Assembly: GCA_951804985.1 (NCBI GenBank)
Contig: OX638130.1
Coordinates: forward strand, 41,379,475-41,443,474
Direction: 5' to 3'
DNA: 64,000 nucleotides
Origin: Dryomyza anilis
Lineage: Eukaryota > Arthropoda > Insecta > Diptera > Dryomyzidae
The notes under the pieces: model-generated
Database searches by the model: none
Told to the model about the DNA's origin: nothing
Seen by the model: only the letters and a program-made list of their open reading frames with translations
Translations under genes and position numbers: made by a program
In this document: piece after piece, positions 55,901 to 64,000 of the stretch
Layout of the letters: every line of letters starts with the position of its first letter
How positions within the stretch are numbered: the stretch's first letter is position 1

Positions 55901-56273
55901 TGCTCGCACCTGAATCTAAAAGGCCCATCACGAAATCATTGCAAACTCTTATTTTAGCAAACGGACGATCATCGAAGCTATCACAAATTTTGGTACTTTC
56001 TAAAACTTTACGAATACGTTTGCGTTGCTTAAATCTTTCTCGACACTTTAAAATTTTTTGTGAATCAGATTTTCTTTCAAATATTTTTGACTTAGCATTT
56101 TCATATCGTATCTTGCGTTCGTGTAATGTTAATGGTTTGGAATATGTTTGGCAAGCAACTTGACGACTACTTGATTTTAAAATTTGAATTGGTTTTGAAA
56201 CATTGTTTGATATTGAAGTTGTTATTGATGGCTCGGGATTTATTGGGCAGAACGAGAGTCCCCGGTCGCCCAC
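52941..56273 (-). CDS. pol: gypsy Pol polyprotein: protease-RT-RNase H-integrase
   Basis: Uninterrupted 1110-codon frame. The retropepsin active site LLDSGASISVLG is at residues 118-129. Reverse transcriptase has [18 protein letters not shown] (386-403) and the catalytic FIYLDD at 415-420. RNase H has QCDASKIGVGG (Asp 567) and ITDHSSLKWL (Asp 634). The integrase zinc finger has His 767, His 774, Cys 804 and Cys 807; the core has Asp 837 (YCDFLG), Asp 897 (HSDNGK) and Glu 932 (SERANRE), a D-59-D-34-E spacing. The C-terminus ends KLVGRYHASDIRA. The frame overlaps gag by 34 bases in the -1 frame and opens with GTG, so it is most likely translated as a Gag-Pol frameshift fusion. All catalytic residues I can check are present; it could be active. 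Confidence 0.95.
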   Translation of the reverse strand: MGDRGLSFCPINPEPSITTSISNNVSKPIQILKSSSRQVACQTYSKPLTLHERKIRYENAKSKIFERKSDSQKILKCRERFKQRKRIRKVLESTKICDSFDDRPFAKIRVCNDFVMGLLDSGASISVLGNNCISFLSKHNVNIKPVRSSVSTADGKKQSVVGVCSLPTIYKNVTKTIDFYLVPTRKQDAYLGVDFWRAFALAPHIIPAVCELNIEAHSNLNFHELEHEQRLELDKVILQFPSFSKIGLGCTNLLEHDIDTGDAVPVKTKHFPLSPPRQEEAYAEIDRLLSMNVIEESNSPWCSPVVLVRKPGKIRLCLDSRKVNLLTKKDSYPLPHINGLLSRLKDTFFISGIDLKDAFFQIKLTESSKCKTAFAVPGKPLYHFKVMPFGLCNGPQTMSRLMDRVIPSKFRENVFIYLDDLLVCSADFESHLKLLSEVASCLRRANLTINVDKSKFCQREIKYLGYRIGHGCLKVDPEKVEAIKSFPLPKTPRQVRRFIGMSNWYRAFIKNYADLSGPLTDCLRKSIKPFKLSTDAIKSFEKLKDALSSAPVLAQPNFKSEFIIQCDASKIGVGGVLYQFDNEGKERPIAFVSQKINKAQKNYTVTELECMAAVICVQKFRPYIEGLPFRIITDHSSLKWLMSLKDLSGRLARWSLKLQCFDFKIEHRKCSLNVVPDTLSRFDVDEIDINRLGVDIDLKSNEFNNAEYEDIRKTIRENDVSLPDLCVSENFVYKRVHFRRGAEDEEDNLWRLWLPKSLTADVIKNVHDTLVGGHGGFMKTLIRIRQKYFWPTMARDVREYVKNCDNCKIIKSPNQSLKPPIGNAFISLRPFQRLYCDFLGPYPRTCSQNASLFIAIDHLSKFIFLKPLRAATSANVIDFLQNEIFSAFGVPQYIHSDNGKQFVSGEMQDFLSQYGIVHIKTGLYSPQANASERANREIISKVRYFIKNDSNHKNWDRFIPQILAILRSDYHSAIQCSPYYALFGQNMIQHGSTYQILDKLDCLRNVDENVEYSSDRLNRIRAKIRKNIAHAHEKTSKTYNTRTRPIYFREGQEVFRRNFVQSNFAKAINAKFLPKFVKCRIRKKIGNALYDIEDLKGKLVGRYHASDIRA

Positions 56274-57718
56274 TCGCTCTGTTTTAAGTTTCCCAAATGT
56301 TGGTTAGGACAATTCGGAGTGGTAACTCCTCTCTGTCCACATTTGAAACAGAAGACGTTTCGATTGTTATCGGCACAATAAATATAAGAATGTCCGAAAT
56401 TTAAACAGTTCCAGCATTTAATTTTAGAATAATCTAACTGCCGTTTATTTAATTGCATTGCATCTACTTGTGGATCTTCCTCAGATTCTATTGAACAAGC
56501 ATCAACTCCCTTAACTGGACGATATTGACTAACAAATGGGGTTTGATTTTTATTTTCGTACAACAGCTGTTCAGCTTTGCGAGCTGTATCTCTAAAAGCT
56601 TCCAAATTATTAACGTCGGAATTAAAAAGCATATATCTTAAACTCGGGTTTAGGTTTTTCTTCAAAATGTCAATCAAGGTACGATCAGCAATCGGATCGC
56701 GCAATCTAGAATTCATCGATACAATAGCTGAATGGAAGTCAACGTAAGACTCGTTATGTTTCTGATTCCTATTTGAAATCTTTAAAACTACATCATGATC
56801 GCTTTCGAGCGAACCAAACTCTTTAGAAATGGAATATCTGAGTAGTGGATAATTTGCAGATGGGTTCTGCTTAACGAATAGCCAATACCACGCTTCTGCT
56901 TTTCCGGTCAAGAATATATGAAAATTTGCCATTAAATGGTCGTAACTGCATTTAGTACGTTCGCAAAGGGTATCAATCTCAAATAGAAAATCAGAAACTC
57001 TACCTACTCCATCATAAGTCACATTCCATTCTATTAATTTAATAGAACGTTCCAATTTGACACCGCTGGTGTTGCTAACACAACTGTCGTTAGGCAATGG
57101 TCGTTCTCCGCCCGTTGTAAAATGTCTTTCTTCCATGTGTGGTGAATTTCGTAACTCAGAAAGAGTTCCTTTGATATGTTCTAATTCTACCTTAAATTCC
57201 TCTTGCGTATTGATTATAGTTTGCCGCAAAAGTGTAACGAGTGAATCTATTGATGTAATGTTTCCACCAGCAACGGCGTCATTGGCTGGGTTTTGGCTTT
57301 CCACTTGTATGTTATTAGAAGATGATGACATTTCTGCCATTCTATTACTTGTGCTTGGAAGGTCAGTTGAAATGTCGTATGCTGCTATATTAGATGCTAC
57401 ATCTAAAGCACCCAATGAATTGTCGATCGGATTTGTATTATCTTGTGTTGGATTATCCTCAGTAAAAACTGGTTGATTTTGATTACTACCACTAGGTAAC
57501 TCAAGTGAAAGACTCCTGGGAGGAGTGCGATTTAAATTCGCATTAGTTTGGAAAGGTGAATTTAAAGATCCTTGCGATGGACTATTACTTTGCATCCTGC
57601 CTCTACCTCTAACACTACTAACACTACCTCGATCACTACTTCTACCAGCGCCTCTATTACTATTAAGCGATGTATTTTGATTTGTATTTTGCTTAACGGA
57701 ACGTGTGTTTATTGGCAT
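56240..57718 (-). CDS. gag: gypsy Gag polyprotein
   Basis: 492-residue frame starting with ATG at 57718. The N-terminus is Ser/Asn/Arg-rich and disordered (residues 1-130). A coiled-coil-like stretch around 160-190 (LVTLLRQTIINTQEEFKVEL) precedes the capsid region (AEAWYWLFVKQNPSANYPLL, about 285-305; LRDPIADRTLIDILKKNL). Two zinc knuckles close it: CWNCLNFGHSYIYC (435-448), canonical CCHC, and CFKCGQRGVTTPNC (457-470), where the His is replaced by Val. Gag packages the element RNA into cytoplasmic particles. The stop overlaps pol by 34 bases. I see no obvious slippery heptamer in the overlap. Confidence 0.93.
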   Translation of the reverse strand: MPINTRSVKQNTNQNTSLNSNRGAGRSSDRGSVSSVRGRGRMQSNSPSQGSLNSPFQTNANLNRTPPRSLSLELPSGSNQNQPVFTEDNPTQDNTNPIDNSLGALDVASNIAAYDISTDLPSTSNRMAEMSSSSNNIQVESQNPANDAVAGGNITSIDSLVTLLRQTIINTQEEFKVELEHIKGTLSELRNSPHMEERHFTTGGERPLPNDSCVSNTSGVKLERSIKLIEWNVTYDGVGRVSDFLFEIDTLCERTKCSYDHLMANFHIFLTGKAEAWYWLFVKQNPSANYPLLRYSISKEFGSLESDHDVVLKISNRNQKHNESYVDFHSAIVSMNSRLRDPIADRTLIDILKKNLNPSLRYMLFNSDVNNLEAFRDTARKAEQLLYENKNQTPFVSQYRPVKGVDACSIESEEDPQVDAMQLNKRQLDYSKIKCWNCLNFGHSYIYCADNNRNVFCFKCGQRGVTTPNCPNQHLGNLKQSEWATGDSRSAQ

Positions 57719-58427
57719 TATAAGTAATCTTAAGTAAAATTTTTGTTTGTTTTTTTTTTTTCAATATATAATTCGAGGAATAAAAAAAATAAATCCGTGT
57801 AGACCATTAAGACGGAAGAGCTAAAAAAAAACTAAAATGATTTTACAAGCAAAGTTTATGTAAAATATACTGACTTTATCAAGTTATTTTTTTCTTTTAA
57901 ATTGATGGCAATATTGTTTCAAAATTAATATTCAAAATAATGACTCATCAATATGTTAAATGTATATATTTACTCACACGATATAGCCTAATGAAAGGTT
58001 ATTCTTGCTATAAAAGAAAATAATTTTGTTGCAACAAAGCTTTCAAGTTATAAATCGAAGAGTTCGAACTCACAAACTTTTATTTCCTTTAACTATTTTA
58101 AACCGCTTTAAAAACAATTAGTTGAATATACATTGCAACGCAGGATACAGATTTTATGAATTTAAATATTGCTGGGACTAATGTATATCAAAGAAATCAA
58201 CAGATCGTTAAGGGTTAATTTATTAAGCAATATATACAACAACGGGGCTATGAAAATTTTTGGCATATTTAAAATTTAATCTGATTTATTATGAAAATTA
58301 TAACTACTTGTCGTTTATTTGCTGTCGTTGGGCGCCATTCTATGTTGCACGCTCTTTTTAATTTGAAAATTAAACCCAATAAAGTGTCATCTGATTCTTA
58401 AATTTATGCACAGGATGGCATGATTGA
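57719..58427 (-). other. 5' leader of the gypsy element
   Basis: About 710 bp of AT-rich non-coding sequence between the 5' LTR and the gag start. The bases immediately inside the LTR (minus: TCAATCATGCCATCCTG) do not look like a standard tRNA primer-binding site starting TGG, so the priming tRNA is unknown. Confidence 0.7.
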
Positions 58428-58429
58428 TG

Positions 58430-60178
58430 GTCATCGGCTTGCTTCAGTCGGATTGGCGTGGTTCTTGTGCATAAACTTATGCATTAGCGTGAACATAAAA
58501 AAAAATTGCATGCCTTTAAAAAAAATGCCAATGTGAAAAGAGCTAAAAATTAAGTCGACATTAAAGAAAAATCAATACACCAAAAATCTTATAGCATCCC
58601 AAATATTAAGGTAACCAGATGGTATGTCACCTTAGAGTACATTGTTTCCCACCCCATGATTATGCTAACCATACACCGTTGACAATCACAGATACTCTAT
58701 TATTTTAATGATTGTCCCTTATGTACAAAAAAAATCTAAACCGTCTTAAATAATGCTACATTTCTTCACTTCCTTCATTCCTCTTTATATATATTCTTTA
58801 GCAACTCATTTTAAACTAAATAGTAAATTATATAAAAGTAAATGGTAAATTGAAATTAAAAATGAAAAAAATTGATAAATTCATGATTATTACATTAGTT
58901 AGTTAAATGTATATAATGTACATGTTAAATGTAAAAAGTATGTAATGTTACATGTAAATAGTATGTAATGTTACATGTAAATAGTATGTAATGTTACATG
59001 TATATAGTAGATACATCTTTGAATTTTAATTAACTTATTTTTTTATTTTATTATGTGGCATGATATTTGTTCATAGTAAGTCGGTCTGTTTAAATGTTGT
59101 CTATTTTATTTTAGTTGTAGTTTTTGTTGTCAAATTAAATGTTTTTGTTTTTCCTTTTTTTTTCTGTATATATATGTGTAGTAAGTGTTAATTATATTTT
59201 GGTTAAATCAAGTCTTTATCTTTTTTTATAGCAATTTGTTTATATTATTTTTTTACATACTTGTTTGCCCAATTGAATATTTCGTTTTTACCATATCTGT
59301 AATTTTCTGCTCTGGTTACTACCGCCGAAAAGTGCGCACCTGCCGGGATTTGATGATCAACTGTAAATACTTAGGATCTTTGTAAGAAAAGTTTATGTAT
59401 ATATATATTCAATTGGACTTATTTAGCATTATTTGTTTCTTTCTTCTTTTTTTTTTTTTTTTTTTTTTTGCTATTTGTTTGCTATTTTGTTGCTATTTTT
59501 TTTTCTTTCACTTACGTGTTGTTGGTGTCGTGTTTAAGTTTAGTGGTTAAGTCTAGGTTTAAGTTTAGTGATTAAGTCTAGGTTTAAGTTTAGTGGTTAA
59601 GTCTAGGTTTAAGTTTATGTTAACGCATGCCTTTGAATTAAATTAGTTTAATTTAGTTTTAGATAACGATTTTAGATAAAAAATTTTTAAAATTAATTAG
59701 TTCGAGTTTTGGCGACGAGGCGCCTTTCCAGCGTCCGCCTTCGTCGCGCTTCCACCTCGACCGCTCTTCGCCTTCCAACAATCTTCCGTTAGTGTAGAAT
59801 TCAGCGTTCGAGCTTCACTCTTTTTGTTCTAATTTAATAGTAGTAGTTAGCACAATTTTAAACTTAGATTAATTTCATTTTACCTTTCTCTTTTATTTTT
59901 CTTTTACGTTGAAAACTGTCGTTTTGTTGTTTCGTTTTATACTTGATACTTGTAAAAATACTTGATCTGCACAGCTTGAATGCGAATTTACAAAAGAACG
60001 CGTGCAAAATTCATTTTTATGCATGAGCAGAAAACTAACGGACTTCTTGCATCGATAGAAAACTCGATGACTTGTTTATCGGTTTTTTTCATGTCAGTGT
60101 TGTCATTTAAGGTATTTAAAAAAAAAAACTCTTTCTCCCGCAACTTTGTTATTAGGTATTTTTGCAAAATCTGTTACA
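58430..60178 (-). repeat. 5' LTR, 1749 bp
   Basis: Begins (minus) with TGTAACAGATTTTGCAAAAA at 60178 and ends near 58430-58428, where the extra TGG on the plus strand would provide a CA terminus. Nearly identical to the copy at 51080-52831; example differences are TTCACTTCCTTC for TTCACTTTCTTC and GCATGAGCAG for GCATGTGCAG. The promoter and polyadenylation signal of the element should lie here, but I cannot fix the start site. Confidence 0.94.
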
Positions 60179-60654
60179 TCTGTGACTACGATCTTATGAT
60201 TCATTGGCTTGTGGGTGATAGGGTGTAATCTGCATTTTTTTAATACCCAATAATTTACATGTGTCAGAAAATAACTTTGACACGAAATTAGAGCCATTGT
60301 CAGTTACTAGCATTTTTGGAATATTGTGGAGTGTTATAATTTCATCATAAAATGCTTTAGTCACTGTGCTTGCCTCTGCGTCTGGTATTGCTACACAGAA
60401 CATATATTTTGAAAAATCGTCTTGAAATGTTAAAATGTATTTATTTCCAGATACTGTTTCGGGTAAAATTCCTACTAAGTCCATATAAACTCTATCAAAT
60501 GGGCGGGTTAGTGTATCTCTTTAATTTGTTTTTGCATACCCTTCCACCTATATTGCTTTCTTATTCGAAAATATGTTTTCCGCGTGCCCTGATGACCCTC
60601 TAACGGCGAGTCGTGAACATCTCTAATATCTGTTTTAATTTCTTCAGGATCATT
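60179..60654 (-). pseudogene. gypsy integrase, cut by the young gypsy insertion
   Basis: The minus strand encodes the zinc-finger region (SPLEGHQGTRKTYFRIRKQY, the HxxH part) up to a stop near 60508. In another frame (60484-60194) it encodes YMDLVGILPETVSGNKY (first Asp), MLVTDNGSNFVSKLF (second Asp) and ITPYHPQANES just before the Glu. A stop follows, then SHR-like remains, and homology ends at the LTR boundary 60178. The element's remaining C-terminus is not found on the other side of the insertion. Confidence 0.87.
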
Positions 60655-60967
60655 AATTAATAATAATAATAGTTTGGCGCTACAGTCCTGTATAGAACTT
60701 CGGCCGAGCTCTCTCACCATTTTGAGCTGTGCGTGTTATATTTGTACTCAAAGTGGTGGGACCTACAGTTTATTGCCGAATCCGAACGGCGGGTGAGAGC
60801 TTTTCATAGGCAATGGTTTTACTCTCGTAGGTTTGCCATTGACTGACGAGAGGTGGCGCGGTATAGAAAAATGTTTCTATGAAAATATGTTGTTAGCCCC
60901 AGTCCAGGTTTGAACCGGGACCTTTCGGCTCGCAGTCCAACGCACTAACCACTGAGCTACCGCGGCT
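60655..60967 (-). mobile_element. tRNA-derived SINE inserted in gypsy pol
   Basis: Full copy (head at 60967, tail of TAA repeats at 60655). It splits the RNase H-integrase linker of the surrounding gypsy remnant. A possible TTAATA duplication exists at the tail and at 60970-60975. Confidence 0.92.
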
Positions 60968-61930
60968 CAGTTAATACTTGACTCAATATTGTTTCACCAT
61001 CCATATCCGTTACCGTCTCGTCCATGACTGGTTTACTGACGTCCAGGTGTGGATCTATTTGGTGTAGTCTTACGGGTTTGAACTGCCACAATTTCTGTTT
61101 CTAATAGTGGAATCCTACTTAATGCATCAGCATTTAAATTCTTTCTGCCAGGATTATAAATTATTTCGAACTCGTATACTGATAATTTGTGCCTAAACCT
61201 TACTAGCCTTGATGTTTGATCCTTAAAATTTGCTATGCCACGCAGTGGCTGGTGATCCGTATAAACCGTGAATGGACGCCCCAACAAATACGCTCTATAA
61301 TTTTTTGCGGCCCATATTATTGCCAAAAATTCTCGTTCAATAGTTGAGTACCTTGTTTCTGCGTCATTTAGAGCTCTACTTGCAAATGCGATTGGTCGAT
61401 CAGAACCTGGCTCGCCCTGTGACAGCACTGCTCCTATGGCTTCTCCACTTGCATTTGTTGTCAATAAAAAGGGTTTTGAAAAATTAGGTGAAATAATTGA
61501 TTCTTTAAGTTTAATAAATGAATCCTTGCACTTGTCTGTCCATTCAAAACGCAATAGTTTATTAATCGGTAGTGTTAACTTGGTCATATTCTTTACGAAT
61601 TGTCTGTAATAATTTACTAAACCTAAGTAGTTTCTTGGTCCTAGGTACTGGAATATTTTTAACACATTCTATTTTATCGGGATCTGGCATTGCGCCTGAT
61701 TCCGTGCATTTGTGCCATAAATATACTACTTCCCGCCTTAAAAAGTTGCATTTTTCCGTATTTAATTTCAAAGTATTTTCTCTCAATTTTTCTAACACTT
61801 TACATAGTCTAATTTCGTGCTCCATTATATTTTTTCCTACTACTACACTACTGTCATCCAGATATACGAAGCAATCAAGTCCCTGCAATCCTGTTAAAAT
61901 GTGGTTCATTATTCTTTGAAACGTAGTGTC
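60968..61930 (-). pseudogene. gypsy RT (C-terminal half) and RNase H
   Basis: The minus strand carries LDCFVYLDDSSVVVGKNI (YLDD active site, about 61880-61830) and LKLNTEKCNFLRREVVYL. After a frame break near 61640 it carries YLGLVNYYRQFVKNMTKL, then RNase H with LLTTNASGEAIGAVLSQG (first Asp replaced by Asn), STIEREFLAIIWAAKNYR and FTVYTDHQPLRGI. It ends with NLNADALSRIP. 5' truncated near 61930, where plus-strand LINE-related sequence begins. Same element as 60179-60654. Confidence 0.9.
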
Positions 61931-61934
61931 TGAG

Positions 61935-62080
61935 CAATAATGGGGGACGGACGTGTCGCGCCGACCTCATATATTTAAATTTCCGTCGTTTCGTCCGTCG
62001 TCTTAGTTTTGTTAAAAAATCGAGCTTAGTCTCGTCTAGTGCCGTCAATAATAACAATAACATATAAAACAGAAAAAAAA
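61935..62080. other. short GC-richer junction sequence
   Basis: Sequence with CGGACG/CGTCCG words (ACGGACGTGTCGCGCCGAC; TTTCGTCCGTCGTC) between the truncated gypsy RT and the LINE endonuclease. It may be a LINE 5' UTR fragment; origin not clear. Confidence 0.3.
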
Positions 62081-62084
62081 AACA

Positions 62085-62440
62085 CTTGGTTGAGCCATTT
62101 GGGTCTATCAACACAGGAGGGTTGTTATGTTGAGCTTTTTGCCGAGTGCAACCAACTCACTCAAATGGTGAAGGAGCCGACGTATATTCCACGCGTCGGC
62201 GAGCAAAGCCCAAATGTCCTAGACCTTTATCTGACTTCACATTATGAAAAATATGATTTAAAAGTCCTTGCACCTCTTGGTAATTCCGACCACTGTACTG
62301 TTTCCGCTGAGTTTTCGGATTCTAGTTTACGCGCCTCTTCGATTAAAGCCCTGAAGAGGACTGTATGGCTTTACGAAAAAGCAAAAAGCGATTAAAGCCC
62401 TGAAGAGGACTGTATGGCTTTACGAAAAAGCAAAAAGCGT
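62085..62440 (+). pseudogene. jockey-like LINE endonuclease C-terminal fragment
   Basis: Reading with EGCYVELFAECNQLTQMVKE, NVLDLYLTSHYEKYDLKVLA and PLGNSDHCTVSAEF. The last block contains the conserved SDH of the apurinic endonuclease active site. The front of the endonuclease is missing. A 49-bp tandem duplication (62341-62438) shifts the frame just after the domain. RT of the same element follows at 62704. Confidence 0.87.
62341..62438 (+). repeat. 49-bp tandem duplication in the LINE
   Basis: Two exact copies of a unit starting GATTAAAGCCCTGAAGAGGA (62341-62389 and 62390-62438). 49 is not a multiple of three, so the duplication breaks the reading frame. Confidence 0.95.
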
Positions 62441-62703
62441 TAAATCATTTTTTTTTTTCGCAACTTTAATTGGAAATTGTGTTTCGCTGAAAGAGACATA
62501 AATGCTGCGGTTTTAATGGTACAAAATATTATTTTATTAGGTATGCGGTCCTTCATACCTTAGCATTAAACCTAAGGACCACTCTTGGTTTAATGCGCAG
62601 GATTGCAGTCAGGTGGAAAGAGGAAGCCTTTCAGAATTGGCGTTCTAACAAGAATGCTGACACATAAAAACTTCGCATACAGGCTAGGAATCGCTGTAAT
62701 GCC

Positions 62704-64000
62704 GTGATCTCGCGCGAAAAGTTTCTTCACGAACAAAAGCGCGCAAAAAGGTCATTCGTAAAAAGGGCGAATAATCAGACGACATTGTCTACTCCAACTC
62801 TTATTATGAATGGCCAGACCTTCACTGACCCGGTTGATAAAGCTAATCTCTTGGAAGAATTATTTGCAAATAATTTAACGCTCCCAGATACCAATCAACC
62901 ACTGCCCGATGTCTACTTAGTTTCTTCTGCAATGCCGGAGATTCATTTTCGAACTCGGGCAGTTAAAAAGGTTTTAGCAAACCTCAACATTAACAAAGCC
63001 TCTGGGCCAGATGGCATATCTGCCCATGTGTTGAAGAAGTGTGCGTCAACGCTGGCCTGTCCGCTGCGTAACCTTTTCAACATCTCCTACACGACAGGAG
63101 TTTTTCCATCTTGTTGGAAGGTTGCCAATGTCCAGCCAGTTCCGAAAAAGGGCGAGGCTACGAACCCTGCCAATTACCGACCCATTGCAATATTCTCTGC
63201 CTTCTCCAAGGTAATGGAAAGTGTAATTAACTTCCACTTTGTGAACTATCTAGAGCGAAACGAATTGCTCAGTGACCGAAAATATGGTTTCCGTATGACC
63301 AGATCCACAGGTGACTTGATGGTGGTCCTCTCCGAGAAGTGGAATAATTGTGTTCACCTTTTCGGTGAAAGGGATATTTCCAAGGCGTTTGATCGAGTGT
63401 GACATAAAGCCCTCGTATCAAAACTAATTGCATATGGTGTCGGTGTATCTTTTACTCGATGGATATCGAGTTTTCTCCAGGGTCGTTCAATTAGAGTTGA
63501 GATGGATGGTGTTCTTTCGGAACAACATTTCATCAATTCTGGAGTACCGCAGGGTTCCTTCCTATCCCCGTCCCTCTTTCTGGTATTTATCAATGACCTT
63601 CTGTCATTGACCCAGAACCCAATCCATTCCTTTTGCAGATGATAGCAACATTTGTCATTCATACTCGTTCAAAAAGCGCCCAAACTCTTTGGAGATTGAG
63701 AGTAAAAGACGCACTACGAATGACACACTCAATAATGACCTTAAAACAATCTCCGAGTGGGATCTTGCAAATAGAGTTGATTTTAATGCACACAAGACCC
63801 AATGTTGTCTGTTATCTCACAAAAGAATGGATTCAACCCTCCCTCCCCTTAATATGGGCGCTGTGGATATTGCAGAGTCAGCTGCTCTTGACGTTCTGGG
63901 CATATCAATTCAATGTGATCTCCGTTGGAATGATCACATATTTGACGTGTCCAAAGAAGCGGCCAAGTGCCTCGGTTTTTTAAAACGGTGTAAGACATAC
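62704..64000 (+). pseudogene. jockey-like LINE reverse transcriptase, runs off the edge
   Basis: 62704-63402 is open: KKVLANLNINKASGPDGISA (RT block 1), CWKVANVQPVPKKGEATNPA, NYRPIAIFSAFSKVME and KYGFRMTRSTGDLM, ending in DISKAFDRV. There a TGA replaces the usual Trp codon of 'FDRVWH'. The frame continues with SFLQGRSIRVEMDGV and SGVPQGSFLSPSLFLVFIND (63540-63595). After a shift comes SFADDSNICHSYS, with the catalytic Asp pair near 63640, then NAHKTQCCLLSH and VLGISIQCDLRWNDHI up to the window end. The order and motifs are those of the jockey clade. At least one stop and two frame breaks are present. Confidence 0.92.

Larger units (their letters stand above)
51080..60178 (-). mobile_element. 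nearly intact gypsy LTR retrotransposon, 9.1 kb
   Basis: Minus-strand Ty3/gypsy element made of 5' LTR (58430-60178), leader, gag (57718-56240), pol (56273-52941), short 3' spacer and 3' LTR (52831-51080). Order is PR-RT-RH-INT, with no env. The LTRs differ at only about eight places plus small length changes in homopolymers, so it is a young insertion. It interrupts the integrase of another gypsy element at 60179. Terminal target duplications are not found. Confidence 0.95.

Overview
The window looks like intergenic and intronic DNA from a large, AT-rich insect genome, most likely a fly. Three things point there: two exons of a retinoblastoma-family gene (Rbf-like) with ordinary GT-AG introns, a tRNA-derived SINE family, and many insect-type retroelements (Ty3/gypsy including an errantivirus-like copy with env, jockey-like and RTE-like LINEs, Tc1/mariner). 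The species assignment is inference. I see no bacterial operons, CRISPR arrays or rRNA genes.

Layout. 1-5.2 kb: decayed minus-strand errantivirus-like gypsy element (env, pol, gag). 5.2-6.2 kb: two convergent LINE 3' ends. 6.7-9.8 kb: dispersed repeats, plus a CpG-rich patch that might be an exon or promoter. 10.09-19.09 kb: two minus-strand Rbf exons (10087-10616 and 18938-19086). They share a matching phase-2 junction across an 8.3-kb intron filled with a large inverted repeat, SINEs and other repeats. 19.9-31 kb: an RTE-like LINE, apparently split by later insertions (a long-TIR element, a second TIR element, SINEs, a Tc1/mariner copy and a 92-bp tandem array). 31.3-41.5 kb: a 5'-truncated plus-strand gypsy element with a 545-bp 3' LTR, then a Transib-like non-autonomous element with RSS-like ends, then a second, minus-strand copy of the same gypsy family whose LTR is interrupted by a SINE. 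42.5-45.4 kb: a TIR repeat, an AT microsatellite, an RTE-like LINE remnant and a SINE. 45.4-49 kb: a gypsy pol remnant carrying a foldback-like insertion (exact 8-bp target duplication) and a Harbinger-type MITE (TTA duplication). 51.1-60.2 kb: a nearly intact minus-strand gypsy element with unusually long, almost identical 1.75-kb LTRs, a 492-aa Gag and an 1110-aa Pol with all catalytic motifs present. It sits next to a broken integrase of another gypsy element (60.2-61.9 kb), which also carries a SINE. 62.1-64 kb: a jockey-like LINE running off the right edge.

The only host gene I can support is Rbf; its missing 5' and 3' exons lie outside the window or were not recognised. The rest is a dense record of nested transposition. 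The most interesting signals are the Transib-like element with RAG-signal-like termini around a 168-bp satellite, the foldback-like elements with tandem-repeat cores, and the young long-LTR gypsy element, whose outer end seems to have been lost together with its target duplication. Coordinates of decayed repeats are approximate to about 10-30 bases unless a terminal duplication fixes them.
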